Origin: Prorocentrum cordatum
Lineage: Eukaryota; Sar; Dinophyceae; Prorocentrales; Prorocentraceae
Direction of reading: 5' to 3'
Assembly (NCBI GenBank): GCA_963575745.1
Contig: CAUYUJ010015731.1
Span: 156,259-220,258 of the forward strand
Length of the DNA: 64,000 nt
Positions 49,011-59,617 of this stretch are shown piece by piece; position 1 is the first letter of the stretch, and each line of letters starts with the position of its first letter. The notes below the pieces were generated by a model. That model did no database searches. It saw nothing but the letters and a program-made list of their open reading frames with translations, and was not told where the DNA came from. A program made the translations under genes and the position numbers.

Positions 49011-50315
49011 CCCCCACTGGTGCACATTGATTTGTTTCTATTGAAGTGCCCCCCCGGGGCTCGCACTTTTTTTGTGTTTTGTCAAAAAAACATCTTCCTG
49101 CTCAAACTGGGCCCGTGCGCCCCGTACTACAACGATAACGGCTCCCGCTTCAGACTTCCGCACAATTTAGCCAGGACCCCCGCTCCCGCCCGAGACGTCC
49201 TCGCATTTTATTCAGGAGTTGCGCTCTCGCGTGGGACTTCCTTACAATCTATTCAGGAATCGCTCTCCGGGCGCTCTGGAGTCGCGCTTTCGCTGGAGAC
49301 TTGCTTGCAATCTACCATAGAATAGCGCCCTTGCGTGGGATTTTTTTGCAATTTACTCAAGCGCCGCGCTCCCGACACCCAGGCACCCAGGAGTCGCGCT
49401 CACGCTTAGGATTCCTTCACAGATTACCTAGGATCTCGCTGCCCTTCGTGGCCCCGTTGCAGCCCCTCGTGGCCTCCTCGCTGCCCTTCGTGGCCCCGCT
49501 GCAGCCCTTCGTGGCCCCCTCGCTTTGTTTCGTGGCCCCGTTGCAGCCCTTCGTGGCCCCCTCGCTGCCCGTTGTGGCCCCGTCGCAGCCCTTCGTGGCC
49601 CCGTTGCAGCCCTTCGTGGCCCCCTCGTTGCCCTTCGTGGCCCCGTTGCGGCCCTTCGTGCCCCCCTCGCTGCCCTTCGTGGCCCCGTATATGTATGCCC
49701 TTCGTGGCCCCCGATAGTTCGCGCCTGTGGTTGCCCCATATGCATGCCCTTCGTGGCCCCGCTGTCGCCCTTCGTGGCCCCCTCGCTGCCCTTCGTGGCC
49801 CCGTATATGTATGCCCTTCGTGGCCCCCGATAGTTCGCGCCTGTGGCTGCCCCATATGCATGCCCTTCGTGGCCCCGCTGTCGCCCTTCGTGGCCCCCTC
49901 GCTGCCCTTCGTGGCCCCCTCGCTGCCCTTCGTGGCCCCCCTCGCTGCCCTCCGCGGCCCCATATCTGTGTGCCCTTCGTGGCCCCCGCTCGTTCGCGCC
50001 CGTTTTGGCCCCACGTGCATGCCCTTCAGGGCCCCGCCGTCGGCGTGTGTGGCCCCCTCGCTGCCCTACGTGGCCCAGTTGCGGCCCTCAGTGGCCCCAT
50101 CGTTGCCTTCTGTGGCCCCGCATTATCTGCCTTTCGTGGCCCCCCGCTCGTTCGCGCATTATCTGCACTTCGTGGCCCCCCCCCTCGTTCGCGCTCTTCG
50201 TGGCCCCAAACGCATTCCCTTCGTGTCCCCGCTGTCGCCCTTCGTGGCCTACTTCGTGCCCTTCGTGGCCCTGCTGTCGTTTTTTCTCGCTCTCGCTTTC
50301 GCTCGTCGTCTTCGA

Positions 50316-50351
<36 letters not shown>

Positions 50352-50705
50352 CGTCCTCGTCGTCGTCGTCGTCCTCGTCGCGGTCCGTTCTCTGTCCGTC
50401 CCTCTTGGGGTCGGGCCGACGGTCCGCGGCCGCCCCGCCGATCAGCGCTGCCGCTGGCCAGGCCGACGGTCCGCGGCCGCCCCGCCGCTTGCCGGGGCCC
50501 GGCCTGCAGGGAAGAAAGGTATACCCCCAAAAGGGGTTCGATCGAAGACGGAGAGGGCGGGTATCGAGGGTTTGGGAAATACGCGTTATTGGACACTCGA
50601 GCAGATAAGGGCGAACAGTCTTAAAATGATTGTTGTTGGTGGTGGTGGTGTTGTTGTTGTTGCTGTTGTTGTTGTTGCTGCTGCTGCTGCTGCTGCTGTT
50701 GTTTT
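49011..50705. repeat. TTG-linked module 6 with 21-bp tandem repeats
   Basis: As above, but 49438-50030 is expanded into 21-bp units (GCCCTTCGTGGCCCCGCTGCA type), including a 116-bp doubled segment (GTATATGTATGCCCTTCGTG at 49686 and 49802). Ends with GTT/GCT tracts at 50625-50702. The heptad-like open frames follow from the 21-bp unit. Confidence 0.8.
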
Positions 50706-51471
50706 TGGGGGGTGAACTAACAAATCCCAGGGGATCTGTTCCTCCCCTTCGGCCCTCCAGGGCCTGTTTCCTGGCCGGGGGCCGTCAGGAATGGATCCGG
50801 GAGGAGGCGCCGCCCTCGGGGAGCGGGTCGGGCTCTCCCGGGGGTCGCGCAGGGGAGAGATCACATCGTCGGATGTCTGGGGAGGGAGGCTGCGCAGGAG
50901 CGGGGTGGCCTTCTGAGGATGCCTGGGGGGCCTGGTTCGAAGGCATGGGGGCCTTCCAAGGAGCGATGGAGGGTGCTGCCAGGGAGGCTTCTCAGACGCA
51001 GGGATGGGGCTTCTGAGAAGCTGCCTGCCTTCTCAGGTGCACCCCCCCCCGCCTTCTTGGAACACCGCCCCCTCGAGCCACCTCTTGTACGCGTCGCCAA
51101 CAGGTGGCATCGCCGCTGCCCGTCACTCGGCTCGGCGGCGCTTGACGCGCTCAGCGCCTTGCAGTAGTAGGAATTCCAAAGGCCAATGCGGAAGCCGGTG
51201 TCGTGAATCGGCGACCTGGCGACTCGTCCCGCGCGCAGCGCGAGACATGTAGGATCTAATTTTGGAATTCGAGGCACCTTCGTGTTTTCGCACCGGTGCA
51301 CGCCACGCAGTTGCACGCGCCCCGATCACTGGAATGTAACGTTGCCATTCCGTGCAGAAGGGTTTTTGCGTATCCGAAGAACACAAAGCGGCTCGGACGC
51401 ATGTTTCCTAATGTCTGCGAGGATTTCTTGGATCGGCTCCGGGCCTACAGTCGGGGCTCTGAATAAGGAAC
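50706..51471. other. Unassigned sequence, possible exons not identifiable
   Basis: GC-rich, one + frame open from about 50630 to 51016 (RACFLAGGRQEWIREEAPPS), no known domain. 51008-51115 weakly recalls the CTTCT-AGAAG repeat at 28.6 kb. GGAATTCCAAA (51168) and TTTTGGAATTC (51261) form a possible inverted pair. Confidence 0.35.
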
Positions 51472-51594
51472 CCTTTTCGTTGGGGAGGGGCTCCGTGTTC
51501 CTTCATTGTTTCACATTTTGCCCCAGGTTATGCTTGGATTTTCGATGGGAAGTCGAAATTGAACTTCTGGAGAAAAGGGGCCTCGTTCCTTATT
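51472..51594. mobile_element. Inverted-repeat element AATAAGGAAC
   Basis: AATAAGGAACCCTTTTC at the left and GAAAAGGGGCCTCGTTCCTT then ATT at the right are inverted with a few extra bases in the right arm. 123 bp, single copy seen. 51595-52323 has no recognised feature. Confidence 0.5.
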
Positions 51595-52323
51595 TAGGGT
51601 TCCTTAGGTCAACGCCCCGACGGTACCTCTCTGGAGCGCGGAGCGGCACCAGGGGCGGCGCTCGAGGCTCCGCCAGCGGCGGTCTTTGTGCCGATCCAAG
51701 CAGCCCGGGCGGACTTCGAACGTTCTGTGTCTATGCTCTGAGGCTGGGGGTAAGCCATACCCATCGGTCGTCGAAAGTAGGTATTCTTGGATTCTCAGAT
51801 CCCAATCTACTTTAGGTTGAAGCTCGCTGAGGGGCAGCGAGCGCGATCTGTGTTTCTGGGGCGACGGGGGAGAGGGCAACGCTTTTGTGGGGCAAGAGAC
51901 AGCATGAGCAGCCCAATCGTTTGCAAGAGTAAACCTGGAATCAGAGCTTCTCGCGAAGGGCGGCTGTAAGGATTGCTGTTGACCGATCAAGCGCGCCCGC
52001 CGAGCGTACGGGGATCTGGCCCTGGAAACAACGCTGCCCCCCCAGCGACCTTCACAAACTTTAGGCGTCTTCCTACTTCAATGATCGATCGGCTTCACCT
52101 TCTTCGTCCTCTTGAGAGGGCGGGCGGGTACCCAATCTCTTTTCAACGCCCTCCTGCTTCGTGGTTCTACCTACTTCTTCCGACCGATGGGTGATGATCC
52201 ACCGCGAGGGAAACCGATCTTCCAGGACTTCGGGATGCGGTGGATGGGGCTATCTTCGGGCTGCAGGAGGCCCAATCATGTATGCATACATCCACCGCCC
52301 GCTGGGGTCCCAGGGCTCCAGTC

Positions 52324-52482
52324 TTACGTCGGACATGTCCCTCGACAGGATGAATACACAAACATTGTCCAAACATCTCTGGAGACGATTATTTTATTTT
52401 TGTTGGCAGCTTTCCAGTATGTGTTGACTTGTTTGTTTTTTGTCCTCCAAAATCCGCCTGTACGGGGACATGCCCGACCTAA
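52324..52482. mobile_element. TTARGTCGGGC element, copy 8
   Basis: 159 bp, ends TTACGTCGGACATGTCCCTC and CGGGGACATGCCCGACCTAA. Flanks CTCCAGTC (52316-52323) and CTCCAGTT (52483-52490). The only copy outside 26-37 kb. Confidence 0.8.
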
Positions 52483-53460
52483 CTCCAGTTCTGCGAACGT
52501 TTGATATGGACAAGTCCCCGCCTCGCATCTGCAGTTTTGTTCTCTTCGTGGCATGGTCAATGCTCTTGCAGAGATAAAGTAGTCGCGTATATAGCCTGAG
52601 GCCGAAGCGCGGTGGCGCAGACAGGAGTGCCCGCCCGATGCCTGGGTTCCAGCGGCGCGGCGACGCAGAAGCGTTTTTTTGTGCCGCTCCATCCTCTTCG
52701 CCCTTCCTGCTGGTGCCTCCCCTCCTCTCTCCCTTCCTCCCTCCCCTCCTCCCTGGTGTTTCCTTCAGGGCTCCCTGCTGGTGCTTCCTGCGAAGATCAG
52801 TGGTACTTCCTGCTGGTGCTTCCTGCTGGTACTTCACCCCTTGCCCTAGGGCTCACATCGCTGGCCTGGTGTTTGGGGATCCCTCCCCTTCCTCCCTCTT
52901 GCTCCTCCCCTCGCTCCCAATCTGAGCGCTGGAGAGTGGCTGGCTAGCGCCTCCAGTGCCTTGTACCATGTATCCCTATGTTCTTGCACCCCCCACCCCT
53001 GATCAATGGCACATTATGAGTGCTACTTTGCTTTGCCCTCTGATTCTGTCCAGACAGTATTCGGCCCTCGCCGCGTATGGCTTTCACACAGGGTTTCAAG
53101 CATTGATTTTCTCAGTGTTTTCGCAATTCGATAATTGCCACTGCTTCAAAATGATGGCTTCGCTGTATTTTGAGTCCCATTTTCGGATCGGGGCTTTGCT
53201 GCCGTCGTTCAGAATGGTAGTCTCGCCCCAGCGTTCGCCACTTTTTTGGATTTGGGTCCTTGATTCGTTGTCGTCGCCCCCATCACATCCCCTCGTCCGC
53301 CTTCCTTTGGTCCTCTTACTTCTCCCGCTCCTTCCACTCCAGCTCCTGCTGCTTCGTTCCGTCCTCGTCCTCCTCCTTTCTCATACTTCTTTTCCTCCTG
53401 ATCATCCTCTTGCTCATCCACCACTTATTTCAGATATGGCGCGAGCGCGCCTAGCTTGGT
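52483..53460. other. Unassigned sequence
   Basis: 52690-52930 has CTTCCTGCTGGTG repeats and TCC-rich runs. A + frame of 205 codons (52956-53573) is Leu/Pro/Ser-rich over a CCTCCT-biased stretch and does not look like a gene. Confidence 0.4.
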
Positions 53461-53960
53461 GTCACCATCTCTTCCTCCCTCTCTCCCTCCCTCCCAGGAT
53501 TGCCCCGCGGTGGACTTCGATATGTGTTTTCATCAGGCCGCTGTCTTCTTCAACAGCTGTGCTAAGGCTGTAACGTTGACTGCATTTCATGATGTCCACA
53601 GGGCCTCCGTCCAACGGAACGATGCTCTCGCCGCGGCGCTTGTCGTAGTACTGTGTCGGCAAAGGCTGTGTGTTCCCGATGTCCGTGGGCTTTTCGGCCC
53701 ATGAAGCGATGCTATCGTCGCAGCTTTGGCCGTGCTTCTGTATCGGCAGAGACGCAGTTCCCGTTGCAGCGTTTGCCACTTGTCGAGGTTTCCCATAGGC
53801 CTCTGACCCACTGAACGACGAGCCAATTCTTTGTGTCCTTTGTAGTACGCCTTCTCTTCTTCCCAGTGCATCCGTGCCTTCATCTTCGCCGTCTTCAGTT
53901 CGACCTTCTGCGCCGCCCGTCACCGCTCCTCTTGCGTTCCCTTGCAGTTTTGCCATGTGA
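53461..53960 (-). CDS. Possible exon region on the minus strand
   Basis: Two overlapping minus frames look protein-like: one with KMKARMHWEEEKAYYKGHKE and MGNLDKWQTLQREL (53587-53900), the next with TQYYDKRRGESIVPLDGG (53540-53660). A single frame change near 53700 would link them. No domain recognised, no start or splice sites assigned. Could be a decayed gene. Confidence 0.3.
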
Positions 53961-54099
53961 CCCGTTCTTGCTTCGGCAGAGGGAAGGGGACAGTTTCAAC
54001 AGCAGAGGCAAGACGAGGGAACACCTCCGGAAAAAGGCTCGGTCGTTCCATATAATTGCATGACTCGATTCTCAAAACATGGGGCTTCGTTTCTCACTT

Positions 54100-55950
54100 A
54101 GCTTTTTCCAGCAGTGCCGTGACTGTACGAGTGAGGCGAGCGTTGCGTCGATCACTACGTCTCCCAGCAGCACGTCTGCGACCATCATCTCGACTTTGAG
54201 TAACGCGGCGGGGTCGAGTACCACGACGCTGGGCAGCATGGCGGGACCCAGCATCACCTTCAACAGCATGTCTGTCACCAGCGCGTCGACACCGAGCGGC
54301 CTGATGAGGTGGTGCACCACAGCGGCGAACCGTACGACGAGAGCCAGCACCAACACCCTCACATTCATGATTGTGACGAGCAGCGCAATGAGGCCCATGG
54401 CCAGCCCACCAGGTCTCGCGAACATGGGCACCAGCAGCGTCACGCTCACGACTGCGATGAGCAGTGCTACGAGCAGCACGTCCACAGGCATCGCCTACGC
54501 GACCAGCACCGGGACACAGTGCAGCACGACGGAGTCGAGAACCACCACGACGTGCAGTGCTACGGGATCCAGCGTCAGCAGCCTCACGCCGAGTGGGACG
54601 AGCAGTGAACGGAACACTGCGCCCGCCTCGTCATCGAGAAACGCGAGAAGCTTAGCACCACGACGCTGCGCAGGACGACGGGGTCCTTCACCAATAGCCT
54701 CACACCTAGGAGTGTGACGACCAGTACAGCGACCACCACGTCTGCCAGCAGCACGCCAAGGACGAGCATCTCGACACAGAGCATCGCGGCGAAACCCAGG
54801 CATCATGACGTTGTGCACCAAGACGGGACCCAGCATCAGCAGCCTCACATCTACGAGTGGGACGAGCAGGGCAACGAGCGTCTCGCCTTCGAGCCGCACG
54901 TGCGGAATCACTTCGGCACCGTGCAATGCGACGGAGTCAAGCACCATGTCGTTGAGCAGTTCGACTGGGCCCAGCACCAGCGCCCCCCACTGCCACGAAT
55001 GGGACGAGCAGTGAAACGAGCCCCATGTCTTCGAGCAGAACGTCCGGGACCAGGCCCGGGTCACAGGGCAGCACAGCGGAGGCGAGCAACATCACGACGT
55101 GCATAGTCACAGCATGTTGCATTAGCAGCCTCACCTACGAGCGAGACGAGCAATGCTTCGAACACCATGGCGTACAGCAGCACGCCGGTGACCAGCAACT
55201 CGACACTGCGCAACGCGACCGAGCTGGCGGCCACGAAGCTGAGCAGTACGTTGCGATTCAGCACCAAAAGCCTTGCACTTACGAAGGGGACGCGGAGTGC
55301 AGCGAGCAGTACGCCCCCCAGTAGCAAAGCAAGGACCAGCACCCAGACACTGACCACAACGGTGGGACCAGCATCAAGACGGATCCAGCATCAGCAGGCC
55401 CACATCTAAGAGTGAGACGAGCAGGGCAACGTGCATTACGCCTTCGAGCAGCACGTCTGGAACCACAATGACACCGCGTAGCATGACGGATTCGACCATT
55501 ACGACGACGAGCAACACGACCAGATCCAGCCCTAACAGCGTTGCACCTACGAGTGAGATGAGCGGTGCATCGAACAACACGTGCTTCAGCAGTACGCCTG
55601 CGACCAGTACGACGGGATCCAGCAGTATCACGTTTCTCAACAGCACGTCAGCCACCAGCGCATCGACACTGAGCAGCGCCAGAGGGCGGAGCACCACAGT
55701 GTCGAACAGTACGACGGGAGCCATCACCAACATTTCCACTTTTACGAGTGTGACGAGCAGGGCAACGACGTCTGGGGCCAGCCCACCAGAGTTTGCGCAC
55801 ATTGGCGCGAGCAGCCTCTCACCCACGACTGCGAGGAGCAGTGTTGCGTGCAGCACGACCTCCAGCAGCACCTGCGCGACCAGCAGTCGCACATCCACGA
55901 GCGGAACGATCGTGGGACGGTTCGGCACGTTGAGCCGTGCATCTGCACGG
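54100..55950. repeat. Degenerate Ser/Thr-type repeat with a 1.38-kb higher-order copy
   Basis: Loose repeats of ACGAGTGTGACGAGCAG, CAGCACGTC and GGGACCAGCATC over 1.85 kb. The stretch from about 54373 recurs at about 55749 (GGCCAGCCCACCAG, TCACGACTGCGA, CCTGCGCGACCAGCA). One + frame is mostly Ser/Thr, but it shifts frame along the block. I see no signal peptide or anchor, so I treat it as a minisatellite, possibly derived from a mucin-like gene. Confidence 0.5.
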
Positions 55951-56235
55951 CATGTCGTTCACCACCAAGGCGAGAGTGCGACGGGACGGCACGGGACGCC
56001 CATGAACGCGGGCAACCACCCGGAATCCGCTCCAGGTGTTAGGCCGATCGCACCGCAGGCTACACGGGGGCCGCAACCAGGTTGACCGCGCGAATCGCAT
56101 CTCATCCCCGATCGTTCTCCCCCTGCCCCTCCCGCCGCCTGGAGAGCACATGGCGGCCACGTCTTGGAAAGGTGGGCGACCACGCCGCCCCAGGCGCCTG
56201 CGGACGGCGCGAGGACCCCTGCGTGGCGCTGGTGT

Positions 56236-56429
56236 TGACGAACCAACAACACACACACCCATATCCATAGGGGGGTCGGAGAGGGCTATGGGTGCGTGTT
56301 GTCGGATGGGGATCCCCGCTCGAACGGGAGCGTTCCCCAGGGTCCGACAACCCGCACCCATACCCATAGCCACCAGTCCTCCTCCCAACGACCCCCCTAT
56401 GGATATGGGTGTGTGTTATTCGTTCGTCA
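56236..56429. mobile_element. 194-bp palindromic element with about 40-bp arms
   Basis: Left TGACGAACCAACAACACACA then CACCCATATCCATAGGGGGG; right is its near-perfect inverse, ending GTTATTCGTTCGTCA. An inner inverted pair (GGCTATGGGTGCGTGTTGTC and GACAACCCGCACCCATACCC) makes most of it able to fold. GGTG occurs at 56231-56234 and 56430-56433, a possible 4-bp target repeat. 55951-56235 and 56434-57085 unassigned. Confidence 0.75.
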
Positions 56430-57090
56430 GGTGACGCGTCGCGGGCCAGCCCCCAGGAAGACCAGCGCCGTCGCCACGACCCCCGTGGACCGGGCAGTGC
56501 CGCCGCACCCCCCGGCCCTCCACGCCACGCACCTCCGCCGGGTCGACCGAGGGAGGCCAGCACCGAGCCGGCCTGCCCAGTCGCCACCAGGCGAGGATCA
56601 GGCAGCGAAAGGACGCGTTCGGCTCACGCCAGCGCAGCTCGGCCACCCGCCACCAGGCGCGGCCAGGACAGCCAGTGCAGCCCACCCATCTGCAGGCGAT
56701 GAGACTTCTGATGTTCCGACCTATACCTTAGCCTTGATCGCCAGGAAGAAATTCGAGCTCCAGGGAAGTACCGAAACCGGAGGGTTTTCACGTGTTGGGC
56801 CGTGGGAGGCGATACTCGTTCGACATTGTTTGGATACTTTTCTGGGTGCTCGACATGATCTCTGGGATGTCCGAGAATTTTCTTTGGGTGGAGGGCAAAG
56901 GGTGAACTCTGAAATGCCGTTTCGATGGATGTTCGAGGCTTGAATCTGCAAAAGGTGGATGACAAGAAGGATTTATCTTCCTGGCGCGAGAGCCCACATG
57001 GATTCCCCCCCCGGCCCTCCACCCCAAGAACAATGCTCAGGATGTGGTCCTGACACGTACGACGGGAACAACATGAGACGAGACCAGAGT

Positions 57091-57228
57091 TGATGGGCCT
57101 GTCTCCCACTACCACCACCATAAGTTGGAGGGGGAGGGGGTCCTCCTCCTTCTCCTCCTCCTCCTCCTCCTCCTCCTCCTTCCCCCCTCCAGCTTATGGT
57201 GGTGGTGGTGGTGGAAACAGGCCCACCA
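57091..57228. mobile_element. 138-bp inverted-repeat element with a TCC loop
   Basis: Left TGATGGGCCTGTCTCCCACT then ACCACCACCATAAGTTGGAG; right CTCCAGCTTATGGTGGTGGT to CAGGCCCACCA. Flanked by the perfect 5-bp repeat AGAGT (57086-57090 and 57229-57233). The loop is a (TCC)n tract. Confidence 0.75.
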
Positions 57229-57471
57229 AGAGTGAAGGCACCACGGCCTCGCGGCCCGAGCAGCATCGATCAGGCCGAAGGTACCCGACGGACTCCCGTG
57301 CGGGCCACCGACGGGAGGCGTGCCGCCGCAGCGCCTCCCTGGCCGCCGGTTCATCTGCCGGCCCCGACCGCGGGACGGACCGCACCACGGTCGGGGCGCA
57401 TTGGCAGGTCGACCCTGCAAGGAGAAGGGTACTCTCCCAGACGTGATCGCGTCGTGAACAAAATCAGGGCG

Positions 57472-57620
57472 GCAGGTGTTTGGCTACTTTCGGCCCAGGG
57501 GGGCCCTCGCCGGGCCTCGGGACCGTCAAAAAACGACTCAGGACGAAAACTGGTCCCAGGGAAGGGGTCGGGACTTCCAGAGACGCCGTCCTGAAAGAAT
57601 CAGGACGTCGCATGTCTGGG
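57472..57620 (+). repeat. GACGTCGCATGTCTGG family, copy 4
   Basis: TGTTTGGCTACTTTCGGCCC through ACTGGTCCCAGGGAAGGGGT to CAGGACGTCGCATGTCTGGG. Related to 33836 (reverse), 34674 and 24495 (partial, reverse). 57234-57471 unassigned. Confidence 0.55.
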
Positions 57621-57823
57621 CTTGTGTCCTTTCCATCCCTTCTCATGTCCTCTGCGTGTTCGGACTGAGAGCGCCCCTGTTGGATGCCGTGTTGCCGTCG
57701 GAAGAGTCTCGTGTGCGTGCCCTCGCGTGTGCGCCCCGAGTGTACCAGCATCACGACGACGCAGCAGTGTGCCACTGGTCCTGGCCATAAGCTGCGCAGC
57801 GCAGCGCCCAGGAGCAGTCATCG

Positions 57824-57930
57824 GCGTCACCTCAACATACTTATACTATATGTGTATCGCCCCCCTGGGGGGAATGCGCGCACCGAAGAATCTTATGGTA
57901 CATGCGTCGTGGTGGGCGCTTTCTGGCCAC
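57824..57930. repeat. Dispersed repeat, pair with 24658-24775
   Basis: See 24658. 57931-58205 includes a frame reading SIDLRRLPAPGILLPEASHQ (about 58100-58160) that could be an exon but is not recognised. Confidence 0.45.
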
Positions 57931-58205
57931 ACCGCTCGGGAAACGATATACTATAAGATGGGTCTATACTACAGGATAGGTATACTATCTGTTTGGGTCG
58001 GACGCGCGCCTCCAAGGAAAGCATATAGTACCGGTATGTCCTTGTGCGTCCCAGGTCAGGACTCCGTCTCGACAGATCCCCAGGAGCACGCATCGCCTCG
58101 ATCGACCTCCGTCGCCTGCCGGCTCCGGGAATTCTTCTCCCCGAGGCGAGTCACCAGGCCCGCCTCGCGGTGCGAACCGACAGCACGCCAGCGCCCGCCT
58201 CGCCA

Positions 58206-58325
58206 CGCAGTGGAGGCGATGGTTTTGCGATGGACAGCGCGACGTTCCCGCGCCAGAAATCCATGGGCGTCCTGGGGTCTCAGGGCTGGGTCTTTTGTGG
58301 AAGGCTTCTTGTGGACCGGCCTCCG
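58206..58325. mobile_element. AAGAAACACCCTG family, partial copy 2
   Basis: Matches the right two thirds of 24320-24490 (GCGTCCTGGGGTCTCAGGG, CTTCTTGTGGACCGGCC). It shows the uninterrupted site for the insertion at 59767. 58326-58689 unassigned. Confidence 0.55.
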
Positions 58326-58689
58326 CTATATTCTGAGTGTGCTGCACGAGCTGCTGGCAGCTTTTCCGTAGCTCTCTGGCGCTGGGCCGCGCGGGGTTGC
58401 CCCAGGGTGGCGCCTTCTTTGTCGCGGGCGCCGGATCACGCACGCCAGCGCGTGTGTGTAGCCAGCGCCTCACTGCTCACGGGCACGCAGGAGGGGCGCG
58501 TCCCGTTCCTATAACATCACATCCCGTCTTCGTTTTCCAGTCGTCGTCCTCGCAGACCGCGCCAGGAGGATGGGAAACCCTCCAGCCCTGCTTCGCACAA
58601 GCTGCACTCCCCGCCATCAGAGGTGGGCGCGTCGGGCGGTGGTCGCCATCGCGCCCAGACGGACATCCCGCTCGAACTGTTGCGATCTC

Positions 58690-58858
58690 TCTCTGACTCC
58701 CCTCCCTCTCTCTCTCTCTCCCCCCCTCTCATTCTCCCTGTCCCTTCCTCTGTCTCCCCCTCCCTCTCTCTCGCTCTCCCTCCCCTTCTCTCTCTCTCTC
58801 TCTCTCTCTCCCCGTCTCTTTTTTTTTTTTTTCTCTCTCTCTCTCTCTCTCTCTGTAA
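58690..58858. repeat. CT dinucleotide-rich tract with poly-T
   Basis: CTCTCTCC runs with a run of about 14 T near 58820. Open frames across it are artefacts. Confidence 0.9.
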
Positions 58859-58939
58859 TCCCCAATATCCAGCTCTCTCTCTCTCTTGTATTGCTATGGC
58901 TCTGGATGAGGCCGTTCGCCAGTTCAGAAAAGGGTGCAG

Positions 58940-59160
58940 TCGGGCTTCATCGCGCCCGTCGAGACATGCGAAGTGCCAGTATGAAATCAGGCAACGGCAT
59001 GGCGACGACGACGGCGGCGACGAGGATGAGAACGACGATGCTAATGACGGCGACCTGTAGCCTCTTTCTGGAGGCCGAGCCCCCTTGCGCTGGGCCTTCC
59101 TCTCGAGGCATGTCTTCTCGACGGGTTTGCTGCGCCCGTCGAGACATGTGAGGTGCCAGA
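58940..59160. repeat. Direct repeat GCGCCCGTCGAGACATG with short hairpin
   Basis: TCGCGCCCGTCGAGACATGC (about 58956) recurs as GCGCCCGTCGAGACATGTGA (59134), both followed by a GTGCCAG word. GGCATGTCTTCTCGACGGG just before the second copy is its inverse. CTGGAGGCCGAGCCCCCTTG at 59069 recurs at 61220. 59161-59617 unassigned. Confidence 0.5.
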
Positions 59161-59617
59161 GAGAGGCCTTGCCTTCGAGAATCGAAGGAATGGCATCGCT
59201 GCCTCGGCGGAAGGCGGCCGAAGGGCGGCGGAGGCGGGCGGGAGCAGGACGGGGGCGGTTCCGCTGGCGGGAGGCTGGCGGGAGGCCGGCGGAAGCTGGC
59301 GGAAGGAAAAAATGCGCCCCACAAAGATGGCAATCTATTTTGGGGCTCAGGGTTCCCGGAAGCGGCCACGTGGAGTGCCGGTCGAAGACGAGAGCGGCAT
59401 AAGCGTACGGTCAGGATCTTTTGTCTCAGCGTGTCGCTCCGCCAGATCTGGCCCACCACGCTCCGGCGCGACACGCTGTCCATTCCCCGCCCCCCAGGCG
59501 TCAATGTCCCGAGCCTGTCTGAGCCTTGCCCCCGCGGAGCGGAGCGACAGACTGACCGCGTGCAGGGGGATGGCGCGTCGCCGGGGCCGCCGCCGCGACA
59601 CGCTACAGTGGAGACCC

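Noticed and set aside
44600-50560. GGGGTTCGATCGAAG in the TTG modules as a tRNA B box
   Set aside because: No matching A box or cloverleaf; the word is part of a module conserved along its whole length.
52956-53573. 205-codon + frame as a membrane protein
   Set aside because: Leucine richness comes from CTCCTTCT-type bias, and the opposite strand looks more protein-like over part of the same span.
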